10,512 nucleotides of DNA from an uncultured Alistipes sp. (GCA_900766655.1 CAAFWE010000210.1:1-10512); one strand, 5' to 3'; numbered from the stretch's first letter, positions 1 through 6,210 are shown. Made by a program: numbers and translations. Notes: generated from the letters alone by a model not told the origin.

Positions 1-2
1 CA

Positions 3-125
3 GAAATTGTCAATGATTGAGGAAATTTTGTGCTAAACGAGGTGGCGAAAGCGGAGCATAGTAGAGCTATGTGAGCATTTCGCCATCCGATGAGCAGTTC
101 AAAATTTACCAATCAGAACAATTTC
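3..125. repeat. Dispersed long hairpin repeat, copy 1
   Basis: An imperfect inverted repeat of about 123 bp. The outer arm GAAATTGT (3-10) pairs with ACAATTTC (118-125). Next, AAATTTTG (23-30) pairs roughly with CAAAATTT (100-107), then GGCGAAA (44-50) with TTTCGCC (78-84), and at the tip CATAG (57-61) with CTATG (67-71). The sequence recurs at 3090-3213 in the same orientation, with shared blocks TGAGGAAATTTTGTGC, TATGTGAGCATTT and CAAAATTTACCA. The right end abuts the stop codon of the minus-strand DUF3127 gene (stop at 126-128), so this copy forms the 3' flank of that transcript and could fold in its mRNA. It contains no credible gene. The left end lies so near the window edge that it may extend further. 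Confidence 0.85.
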
Positions 126-518
126 CTAGAATGGGAGGTCATCAACTACCTGCGGCATAGCTGGCTCCTCAGTCGGCATTGGCGCAGATGCAGGTACAGC
201 AGAGGTGGTTGGCAGAGGCTCGCTGTACTGTGGCTGGGTTGCAGCCTTAGGCTCGATGCGACGCGCAATCACATCGGTGTACCAACGACCATTATACTCG
301 CGCGACTCGATGTCGAAGGTGACATTGTAGGCTGCACCCACAACCAAACGAGCCACCTCGTCACGCTTGTTGAAGAACTTAACACTCACCTTGCGTGGGT
401 AGGGCGAGTTGTTCTGCATCTCAAAAACCACATTCTGACTGTGCCACTCTCCGCGAGCCGAAGTACCGGTCTGCGCTGGCAATACGGTTGATACCAACCC
501 TTCAAATACAAATTCCAT
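126..518 (-). CDS. DUF3127 family protein, SSB-like OB-fold with acidic tail
   Basis: A 130-residue protein. Residues 1-90 (starting MEFVFEGLVS, with EWHSQNVVFE at 24-33 and KVSVKFFNKRDEVA at 43-56) match what I recall of DUF3127, a small Bacteroidetes family related to single-stranded-DNA-binding OB folds. Residues 91-124 are a low-complexity Pro/Ala/Thr/Glu tail. The last residues are VVDDLPF, closely resembling the C-terminal acidic tip (DD[IL]PF) by which SSB recruits replication and repair proteins. This architecture of OB fold, disordered linker and acidic tip is that of SSB, so ssDNA binding or partner recruitment is a reasonable inference. There is no direct evidence of function. The gene begins 34 bp after the antiporter stop with no clear promoter between, so co-transcription is likely. 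Its stop codon touches the hairpin repeat at 3-125. Confidence 0.85.
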   Translation of the reverse strand: MEFVFEGLVSTVLPAQTGTSARGEWHSQNVVFEMQNNSPYPRKVSVKFFNKRDEVARLVVGAAYNVTFDIESREYNGRWYTDVIARRIEPKAATQPQYSEPLPTTSAVPASAPMPTEEPAMPQVVDDLPF

Positions 519-552
519 AGTTTAAAGTTTTATTTTTTGATATTTTCGATTC

Positions 553-1509
553 CTAAAATAAGAAGTGCATCTGCGAATTGAGCAGATAGATGTTGTAGAG
601 CACAAAACAGGTGAACATCACCGCACCCTCCTTGCGACTGAGTCGACCATCAAGACCGAGCACCCAAGGCAGAATGGCAGCAAGCACAACCATTGCGTAG
701 TCGACCAAGGTGATGCCCGAGGTGGTGAGTGGAGTGACCTGCGCACCCACACCGAGTATAAACAAAAGGTTGAAGATGTTCGATCCTACGACATTACCCA
801 ACGCCAGCTGTGTATTCTTCTTGGCTGCCGCAGCAAGCGAAGCTGCCAACTCGGGCATTGAAGTTCCGCACGCGATGAGGGTGATGGAGATAAATGCGTC
901 GTTCACGCCCCACGACTTGGCTACAGCCACAGCATTATCGAGGAAGATGTCACTCGCAACAACCAGTGCCACCAAGCCGAAAACCACCTTGCAGAGGCCA
1001 GCGATAAACTGCTTGTTGGTGATGGTAACCTCCACCTCCTTGGTCTCGTTTTGCTTGTTACCACGAAGCGTGAGGTACATATAGAGGAGGAAGACCGACA
1101 AGAGCACGAAGCTGTCGGCGCGACTTATCACAGCATCGCCACCAGTGAAGAAGTTGAAGACGAGCAAGAGCGCCAACACCGAGACTGCCAAGCAGAAAGG
1201 GAGGTCGAAACGCTTATTCTCGCGCGACACCGCCACAGGCGCAACCACAGCGGTAAGACCGAGTATGCCCATAATGTTGAAGATGTTCGAGCCCACCACA
1301 TTACCGATGGCTATGGCAGAGTTGCCATTGATAGCACCGAGTGTTGAGACCACCAACTCGGGGAAGGATGTGCCCACGCCAACAATAACTGCACCGATTA
1401 CAAAGTCGGATATCTTGAATCGCTTTGCGACTACCACCGATCCCGAAACGAGCGTGTTCGCACTAAAGATAATCACGCCCAAACAGGCCAAAAGATAGAT
1501 GTACTCCAT
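553..1509 (-). CDS. Calcium/sodium antiporter (CaCA family, YrbG-like)
   Basis: A 318-residue polytopic inner-membrane protein of the cation/Ca2+ exchanger superfamily, predicted to exchange Na+ (or H+) for Ca2+. The two inverted alpha repeats are clear. Repeat 1 has GTSFPEL (46-52) followed by GNVVGSNIFN (69-78). Repeat 2 has GTSMPEL (215-221) followed by GNVVGSNIFN (238-247). The Glu in each GTS[FM]PE motif is the known ion-binding acid. About ten hydrophobic segments are visible, with a short hydrophilic cytoplasmic loop near 148-166 (NKQNETKEVEV), so the length and layout match the YrbG type. I start at the ATG at 1509 (MEYIYLLACL): the frame is open up to 1677, but that extension is A/T-rich, lacks family similarity and crosses the predicted promoter. 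DUF3127 follows 34 bp downstream. Confidence 0.92.
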   Translation of the reverse strand: MEYIYLLACLGVIIFSANTLVSGSVVVAKRFKISDFVIGAVIVGVGTSFPELVVSTLGAINGNSAIAIGNVVGSNIFNIMGILGLTAVVAPVAVSRENKRFDLPFCLAVSVLALLLVFNFFTGGDAVISRADSFVLLSVFLLYMYLTLRGNKQNETKEVEVTITNKQFIAGLCKVVFGLVALVVASDIFLDNAVAVAKSWGVNDAFISITLIACGTSMPELAASLAAAAKKNTQLALGNVVGSNIFNLLFILGVGAQVTPLTTSGITLVDYAMVVLAAILPWVLGLDGRLSRKEGAVMFTCFVLYNIYLLNSQMHFLF

Positions 1510-1552
1510 ATGAAAATATAGTTCTCTTTTTACAATTTTTTGCTTTAGCAAA

Positions 1553-1568
1553 TATCTTTGCAAAGATA
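1553..1568. promoter_or_regulatory. Perfect 16-bp palindrome containing a -7 promoter element on each strand
   Basis: TATCTTTGCAAAGATA equals its own reverse complement. Each half reads TATCTTTG, an exact match to the Bacteroidetes primary-sigma -7 consensus TAnnTTTG. The minus-strand copy (1568 to 1561) is correctly placed, about 45 bp upstream of the antiporter ATG at 1509, and is the likely promoter of the antiporter-DUF3127 unit. The plus-strand copy points toward 1570-1771, where no gene exists. No good -33 TTG element is obvious for either direction. The symmetry could also mark an operator or RNA hairpin. Confidence 0.6.
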
Positions 1569-1616
1569 GCAAAAAAACGGAAAACTGAGAGCGAAAAAGG
1601 GAAAAGTTTTGAGATA

Positions 1617-1649
1617 TAGGGGAATTAGGGGAGAATAGGGACGATAGGG
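1617..1649. repeat. Array of four TAGGG motifs at 9-10 bp spacing
   Basis: TAGGGG starts at 1617 and at 1626, and TAGGG at 1636 and at 1645, giving spacings of 9, 10 and 9 bp in a purine-rich tract. The motifs therefore face one side of the DNA helix. The tract lies in the gene-free region between the antiporter promoter and the TIR gene terminator. It may be a binding array for a protein or merely decayed simple sequence; I do not recognise a known regulator. Confidence 0.5.
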
Positions 1650-1707
1650 TGTGCGCTATGCAATCTTTTTTTGCCAATTTGCGTTGCTTGCGCCACCTCT
1701 TTCGGAG

Positions 1708-1716
1708 TTATCCACA
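1708..1716 (+). promoter_or_regulatory. Single DnaA-box match
   Basis: TTATCCACA is a perfect match to the DnaA box consensus TTATNCACA. It overlaps the first base of the A-tract of the TIR gene terminator. Only one box is present and no origin-linked gene is nearby, so this is not evidence for an origin. It may be chance or a DnaA-titration or regulatory site. Confidence 0.25.
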
Positions 1717-1741
1717 AAAAAGCGACCGCCAAAGCAGTCGC
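1716..1741 (-). terminator. Rho-independent terminator of the TIR gene
   Basis: Read on the minus strand, an 8-bp stem (GCGACTGC against GCGGTCGC, including one T-G wobble) closes a 4-base TTTG loop and is followed at once by six T residues. It starts about 30 bp past the TIR-gene stop. It therefore separates the TIR gene from the antiporter gene downstream on the same strand. Confidence 0.88.
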
Positions 1742-1771
1742 CATAAGTCTTAAAAACCAAAAGCCTAATTC

Positions 1772-2953
1772 TTAGAAAGCGGACACGGCACGCACACAAC
1801 CGTGGTCGAAGTGCTTACCATCTGGTATGGCTATTTCTAAATCTTTATAAACAAGCCATGCACAAAACTTTTCAGTGTGTTTTTCAACGCTTTCTGTTGA
1901 AGAGTAATACAAATAATCTTTACCTCTCTTCGCCATCGCCTTTCCTTTCTTCGCCAATCTACGATTTACCGCATCGTAGATAACGGTATCGAGGGTAAAC
2001 TTCTTTAGTTCCTCTATGGCAGGCAGATACCAATCCTCACCCAAGTCGGCACACCAAGCAAAGGCTGGATATTTCTTCTGCCATTCAGCAATCTGCTTAA
2101 CCTTCGCCATATTATTTGCGCCATTATGCTCGTCGTCAGCACCGATTAGTCGCTTCTGTTCACTCTCATCTGAGGTCCATTGAAGTCTCTTTGACGACTC
2201 ATTTAAGCTCACAATCTTTCCGTGTCTGCCGTCAGCAGTCACATCGAATACCACACCCCTTTTTCTACCGTCGTCATAGTAGTCGCCAATCTCATACTCA
2301 CGGTTGTGCGCTTCTATATACTTATCTTGCTTCCTCTGTTTTATTATTTGATTTATACCCACACCTACACCTGTCAAGCAGAGAAGCGCCACAACTGCGA
2401 TAACCACCCTCTTCAACAAGGCCGGGTTGATTGGTTTGCGCGGAGGGCGTGATGGCTTGGATTTTGGTTGCGGCGGCACAATAGGCTTTGGCTCAACTTT
2501 TGGCTCGGATTTTGGCTCAACTTTTGGCTCGGGCTTGGGTTCGGGCTTGGGTTCGCGACCAAGCAGTTTAAGAATATCGGCAATAAGGGTGGTCTCGATG
2601 GTATGATCCTTGATATTGCGCCAGTTGACTCCTGCAAAGACAAAGCGCAGAGCCGGTGGCATAGTGCTACCGTCGATAATGTATGGCAAGACCGAATTCT
2701 TCGACTTCTCGTTGAAGGCAAATGTTAGCTCGGAGTTGGTAAACTTCGAGGCATAGGAGTTGTGACTTGCGAGATAGAGCACCACCTTGCACTCGATAAT
2801 GGCGTTGGCCAACACCTCGGGAAACTCGAAACCTCCACCAATACCCTGACGGTCGATAAAGTAGCTGATGCCAGCCTTATCGAACGCCTCGCATATACGG
2901 TCTGCAACCGCCATATCCTTGCGCGAATAGCTTATAAAAACTTCGTGTGCCAT
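1772..2953 (-). CDS. TIR domain - transmembrane - DUF1566 protein
   Basis: A 393-residue protein with three parts. Residues 1-132 are a TIR domain: HEVFISYSRKD (3-13) is the box-1 strand and loop, and SYASKFTNSELTFAF (66-80) carries E75 where the catalytic Glu of TIR NAD+ hydrolases lies. Residues 134-176 are a Pro/Lys/Glu linker with tandem EPK[PVS] units. Residues 183-204 are one hydrophobic helix preceded by many Lys/Arg, so positive-inside predicts TIR in the cytoplasm and the C-terminus outside the inner membrane. Residues 220-393 resemble DUF1566 (Lcl-like, C-type-lectin-type fold): GEDWYLPAIEELKKF, YYSSTES, and the terminal CVRAVSAF. NADase signalling in defence or stress is an inference from the family; no partner gene adjoins it. 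I chose the ATG at 2953 because upstream codons lack TIR similarity and their only earlier start is TTG. It has its own terminator and appears monocistronic. Confidence 0.85.
   Translation of the reverse strand: MAHEVFISYSRKDMAVADRICEAFDKAGISYFIDRQGIGGGFEFPEVLANAIIECKVVLYLASHNSYASKFTNSELTFAFNEKSKNSVLPYIIDGSTMPPALRFVFAGVNWRNIKDHTIETTLIADILKLLGREPKPEPKPEPKVEPKSEPKVEPKPIVPPQPKSKPSRPPRKPINPALLKRVVIAVVALLCLTGVGVGINQIIKQRKQDKYIEAHNREYEIGDYYDDGRKRGVVFDVTADGRHGKIVSLNESSKRLQWTSDESEQKRLIGADDEHNGANNMAKVKQIAEWQKKYPAFAWCADLGEDWYLPAIEELKKFTLDTVIYDAVNRRLAKKGKAMAKRGKDYLYYSSTESVEKHTEKFCAWLVYKDLEIAIPDGKHFDHGCVRAVSAF
2483..2554 (-). repeat. In-frame 12-bp tandem repeats encoding the EPK-rich linker
   Basis: Twelve-base units encode EPKP, EPKV and EPKS across residues 134-157 of the TIR protein. 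Neighbouring units are nearly identical at DNA level, for example repeated TTTTGGCTC and GGGCTTGGGTTC on the plus strand. Slippage here would change linker length without shifting frame. Similar charged Pro-rich spacers separate domains in many membrane-anchored proteins. Confidence 0.8.
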
Positions 2954-2976
2954 AGGGTTAGTAGAAATTCGAGGAG

Positions 2977-2984
2977 TAAAGGTA
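2977..2984 (-). promoter_or_regulatory. Possible -7 promoter element for the TIR gene
   Basis: Minus-strand TACCTTTA (2984 to 2977) differs from the TAnnTTTG consensus at the last base and lies about 23 bp before the ATG at 2953. Two other one-mismatch candidates, GAACTTTG and TTCCTTTG, lie further upstream within 3066-3083. I cannot tell which is used. No strong -33 element is visible. Confidence 0.35.
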
Positions 2985-3089
2985 ACGATTTTTTCGGAAA
3001 AGCAGAAAAGTTTCGTGGAGAAAATTTGAGAATGGAGTAAAAGCGGAGTTTCCCCACCGAAATCACAAAGGAACAAAGTTCCCAACACC

Positions 3090-3213
3090 AAAAATCGTCA
3101 ATGGATGAGGAAATTTTGTGCGTTGCGAAGTGGCAGAAAGCGCAGCATACTCGGCGTATGTGAGCATTTATGACACAAGCAAGGTGCAAAATTTACCATT
3201 CAGAACGATTTTT
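3090..3213. repeat. Dispersed long hairpin repeat, copy 2
   Basis: The second copy of the element at 3-125, in the same orientation. The outer arm AAAAATCGT (3090-3098) pairs with ACGATTTTT (3205-3213). AAATTTTG (3111-3118) pairs with CAAAATTT (3187-3194), and at the tip CATAC (3146-3150) pairs with GTATG (3156-3160). Against copy 1, three pairs have changed on both sides while remaining Watson-Crick: T8-A120 is C3096-G3207, G3-C125 is A3091-T3212, and G61-C67 is C3150-G3156. The middle stem is less perfect here. The element sits between the divergent TIR and lnt genes, ending 15 bp before the lnt -7 element. No gene is visible in it. Confidence 0.88.
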
Positions 3214-3227
3214 TTATGTTTTTTGAC

Positions 3228-3235
3228 TATATTTG
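3228..3235 (+). promoter_or_regulatory. lnt: -7 promoter element of lnt
   Basis: TATATTTG matches the Bacteroidetes TAnnTTTG element exactly. It ends only 4 bp before the ATG at 3240, so transcription would begin at or next to that ATG, giving a leaderless or nearly leaderless message. There is no clear -33 TTG. If this promoter is used, the upstream in-frame ATG at 3216 would not be in the mRNA. Confidence 0.6.
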
Positions 3236-3239
3236 TATT

Positions 3240-4838
3240 ATGATTCAATTCAAGAGAACATTTCCGACTAAGACAAAAATTGCATTGAGTATTGCTTCGG
3301 CGATATTGCTGGCCATTCCTTGGGAGGGGGCAAGTTGCATAACTATATTTGTGGGTTTGGTGCCTTTGTTGCTGATAAGCGCACAATATGGACCATCGTG
3401 GAGAGAGTGTTTATCGATGCTGGGTTGGGGATTGTTAACACTGATATTGTGGAATGTTGCAACTGTGTGGTGGGTATGGAACGCCACGCCTGCAGGCCCT
3501 ATAGCGGCCACAATAGTATCGACTTGGTGGAGCATTGTGCCGCTGATGCTATACCACATTATCTCGAAGAGAGCTCCAAGAATATTGGCCTACACCACAC
3601 TTATATCTGCTTGGATAGCAGGCGAATACCTCTACCACGAAGCACCAGCACTCTCGTTTCCTTGGTTGACATTGGGCAACGCCTTTGCCGACGATGTGTG
3701 GGCGGTGCAGTGGTACGAATATACTGGCGTATTTGGTGGCTCGTTGTGGGCATTACTCGTCAATGTCTTGGCCCTCGAGGCGTGCCTCACGATGAAGAAG
3801 AGGTCGTGGATTGTAGCCACACTCTCGATTGTGATTCCGATTGCGATATCGATTGCTCTATTCTTCAAATATGACGCTGAAGGTGAGTTCTACAACTCGC
3901 TCGAGAAGGCTACCGTATCGGTAGTTCAGCCAAACATCCCTTGCTACGAAAAGTTCGATATGTCGAGCGAGAAGCAGCAGGCAAACTTGATGAATCTATT
4001 AGCCGAGGCACCCGACTCTTCGCTCTTTGTGGTGATGCCTGAGACAGCTCTTGCCGAGACCATCAACGACAGAGAGCCCCAGAGAGCCGAAATCGTAGAG
4101 CGCATATCGGACTATCTCCGCGCCGAGAAGCCCGCCACAATGGTGATTTCGGGTGGCGAGACATACCGCCTCTATGGTCGCACCAAGGGGTCGGAGACCG
4201 CTCGCAAGCGAGGCGTATTCTACTCCGATGTCTACAACGCTTCGCTCGGCATCGACACCACAGCCACTGTGCAACTTCACCACAAGGGCAAGCTCGTAGT
4301 GGGAGTCGAGACCATACCTATGTGGTTACGCAAGTTTGGCGACCGCTTCGCCATCGACCTGGGTGGAACATTCGGTCAGCTCGGCATCGGCAAATCGGCC
4401 AAGCCATTCGACCACAATGGTACAAAGGTTGCTGCAGCCATCTGCTATGAGGGACTCTACGGTGACCATATGGCCGAATTTGTCCGCAATGGTGCCGAGG
4501 CATTATGCGTGGTATCGAACGACGGATGGTGGGGCAACACACTGGGACACAAGTACCTCTTCGCCTTCTGTCGTCTGCGTGCAATCGAGACTCGTCGCGA
4601 TGTGGCACGAAGTGCCAACACAGGTGTATCGGGCTTTATCACGATGCAGGGCGAGGATCAGCAGCGTCTCGAGTGGGAGAATCGCGGAGTGCTCACTGCC
4701 GACATTCGTCTCAACACCGAGCAGACCTTCTACACCAAGTTTGGCGACTACATAGCACGACTCTCGCTACTGATTGCGGGATTGTGTCTGCTCTACTTTG
4801 TGGCATACCAGGCCAAGAGGAGATTTTACTTGAACTAA
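3240..4838 (+). CDS. lnt: Apolipoprotein N-acyltransferase
   Basis: A 532-residue inner-membrane enzyme that transfers a fatty acyl chain from phospholipid to the N-terminal Cys of apolipoproteins, the last step of lipoprotein maturation. Residues 12-210 hold about six hydrophobic segments. Residues 224-500 form the periplasmic nitrilase-like domain, and 505-523 a final membrane helix. The Glu-Lys-Cys triad is visible: E268 in VMPETAL, K349 in HHKGKLVVGVE, and C402 in ICYEGLYGD. The typical SNDGWWGNT (426-434) is also present. An in-frame ATG lies at 3216, but it would add only MFFDYICI and overlies the promoter, so I choose 3240. Leucine codons are mostly TTG/TTA/CTG in the first 300 bp and CTC later. 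folC follows 13 bp downstream. Confidence 0.95.
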   Translation: MIQFKRTFPTKTKIALSIASAILLAIPWEGASCITIFVGLVPLLLISAQYGPSWRECLSMLGWGLLTLILWNVATVWWVWNATPAGPIAATIVSTWWSIVPLMLYHIISKRAPRILAYTTLISAWIAGEYLYHEAPALSFPWLTLGNAFADDVWAVQWYEYTGVFGGSLWALLVNVLALEACLTMKKRSWIVATLSIVIPIAISIALFFKYDAEGEFYNSLEKATVSVVQPNIPCYEKFDMSSEKQQANLMNLLAEAPDSSLFVVMPETALAETINDREPQRAEIVERISDYLRAEKPATMVISGGETYRLYGRTKGSETARKRGVFYSDVYNASLGIDTTATVQLHHKGKLVVGVETIPMWLRKFGDRFAIDLGGTFGQLGIGKSAKPFDHNGTKVAAAICYEGLYGDHMAEFVRNGAEALCVVSNDGWWGNTLGHKYLFAFCRLRAIETRRDVARSANTGVSGFITMQGEDQQRLEWENRGVLTADIRLNTEQTFYTKFGDYIARLSLLIAGLCLLYFVAYQAKRRFYLN

Positions 4839-4851
4839 AAGCAAACACTAT

Positions 4852-6156
4852 ATGAACTACACCGAGACTCTCGACTATCTGCGTAGCGCGATGCCTTCGT
4901 TTCAGGAGGTGGGTGCTGGGGCATACAAACCAGGACTGGAGCGCATCACCGAGTTTTGTCGTGCGATAGGCTCGCCCCATCGCAACTATTTTGTGATTCA
5001 CATTGCGGGCACCAATGGTAAGGGCTCGGTGGCAAATATGTTGGCGGCTGTGTTGCAACAAGCTGGTTATCAGACAGGTCTCTACACCTCGCCACACCTA
5101 TTCGACTTCCGCGAACGCATCCGCGTCAATGGCGAGATGATATCGAAGCAGAAGGTGGTCAACTTTGTCGACCGCTACCGCACCGAGATGGATCGTCTCG
5201 AGCTCTCGTTCTTCGAGATGACCGCAGCGATGGCATTCGACTACTTTGCACAGTGCGATGTCGAGGTGGCTGTGATAGAGACGGGGTTGGGAGGTCGTTT
5301 CGACGCTACAAACATTGTGCAACCTATCATCTCGGTCATCACAAACATCGGACTCGAGCACACCGAGTTCCTCGGTGACTCTCTTCCAAAGATTGCTCGC
5401 GAGAAGGGCGGCATCATCAAGAAGTGCACGCCAGTGGTGGTGGGCGAGAAGAATCCGAACTACAACCTTGTATTGGAGGAGATAGCCTGCGATATGCGTA
5501 GCGCAATCACCTATGCCGACGAGGCCTTTGCCATTGGCGAATGTGGCTTCGAGGGCGACAAGCAGGTGGTGACACTCACTCGCAATCGCGATGGCTACCC
5601 ATACCGTCTGCGTCTCGATCTTTTGGGCGAATATCAGCGTAAAAACCTCGCTACGGTGGCTACGGTGCTCGACATTCTGCACGAATATACCCCACTCACC
5701 ATATCGCGTCGCGCTTTTGTCGAGGGTGTTCGCAATGTTGCGACACTGACATCCTTCTGCGGTCGTTGGCAGGTGCTCTCGCAGCAGCCACTCATCGTAT
5801 GCGACAGCGCACACAACGAGCACGGAGCAGTCGAGGTTGGCAAGCAACTTAAGCATCGCACCAATGGCGGTAAGTTGCTCTGCGTGATGGGATTCTGCGA
5901 CGATAAGGACTATCGCAAGATGCTTGATTTGATGCCAAAAGATGCACACTACATACTTACCGAGGCGGCTATTGCACGCGCAGCATCGGTATCGAAGGTT
6001 GCCGAAGTGGCCACCTCGCTCGGACTCGATTTCGAGGTTGCGGGGTCAGTCGAGGAGTCTCTCATCAAGGCAAAATCGCAACTCTCGGACGACGATATGC
6101 TATTCATTGGCGGTAGCAGTTATATAGTTGCTGAAGTCCTTTCGTCAACGATCTAA
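4852..6156 (+). CDS. folC: Bifunctional folylpolyglutamate/dihydrofolate synthase
   Basis: A 434-residue cytoplasmic Mur-ligase-type enzyme that adds glutamate to folates, and in bacteria often also to dihydropteroate, using ATP. Visible motifs in order: P-loop GTNGKGS (53-59), TSPHLFDFRERI (79-90, folate and Mg site), ETGLGGRFDATN (143-154), NIGLEHTEFLG (165-175), EKGGIIK (184-190) with K185 at the usual carbamylated-lysine position, GRW (304-306), and DSAHNEHG (318-325) in the C-terminal glutamate-ligase domain. Length fits the family. It starts 13 bp after the lnt stop and ends just before a strong terminator, so lnt-folC form a two-gene operon. Synthase bifunctionality cannot be settled from the sequence alone. 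Confidence 0.94.
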   Translation: MNYTETLDYLRSAMPSFQEVGAGAYKPGLERITEFCRAIGSPHRNYFVIHIAGTNGKGSVANMLAAVLQQAGYQTGLYTSPHLFDFRERIRVNGEMISKQKVVNFVDRYRTEMDRLELSFFEMTAAMAFDYFAQCDVEVAVIETGLGGRFDATNIVQPIISVITNIGLEHTEFLGDSLPKIAREKGGIIKKCTPVVVGEKNPNYNLVLEEIACDMRSAITYADEAFAIGECGFEGDKQVVTLTRNRDGYPYRLRLDLLGEYQRKNLATVATVLDILHEYTPLTISRRAFVEGVRNVATLTSFCGRWQVLSQQPLIVCDSAHNEHGAVEVGKQLKHRTNGGKLLCVMGFCDDKDYRKMLDLMPKDAHYILTEAAIARAASVSKVAEVATSLGLDFEVAGSVEESLIKAKSQLSDDDMLFIGGSSYIVAEVLSSTI

Positions 6157-6174
6157 CAAACGACATACAACAAC

Positions 6175-6210
6175 AAGAGATGGTGCTCGCAAGAACACCA
6201 TCTCTTATTT
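6175..6210 (+). terminator. Intrinsic terminator after folC
   Basis: An uninterrupted 11-bp stem, AAGAGATGGTG (6175-6185) with CACCATCTCTT (6196-6206), closes a 10-base loop and is followed by TTATTTTTAT. It lies between the convergent folC and HAD genes. On the minus strand the stem is followed by a weaker T-rich run, so it may also stop transcription from the opposite operon. Confidence 0.9.

Noticed and set aside
1510..1677. An upstream extension of the antiporter reading frame to 1677
   Set aside because: It adds 56 residues without family similarity, crosses the palindromic promoter, and the ATG at 1509 begins exactly where CaCA proteins normally start.
1681..1705. A possible third, degraded copy of the hairpin repeat
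   Set aside because: Only a 9-base GAGGTGGCG match on the opposite strand; flanking arms are absent.
1772..2500. A diversity-generating retroelement variable region in the DUF1566 domain
   Set aside because: C-type-lectin folds are common targets, but I see no reverse transcriptase, no template repeat and no Asn-rich AAC codon cluster in this window.
3071..3083. Short inverted repeat GGAACAAAGTTCC in the divergent region
   Set aside because: A 5-bp stem with no T-run; too small to call a terminator or operator on its own.
2954..3091. An upstream extension of the TIR reading frame
   Set aside because: It would need a TTG start at the edge of the hairpin repeat, and the TIR fold begins at MAHEVFISYS.
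4839..4851. A folate (THF) riboswitch before folC
   Set aside because: The gap to lnt is 13 bp, too short for any aptamer.
3816..4860. Open frames in other phases overlapping the lnt catalytic region
   Set aside because: The triad motifs and full-length similarity lie only in the lnt frame.
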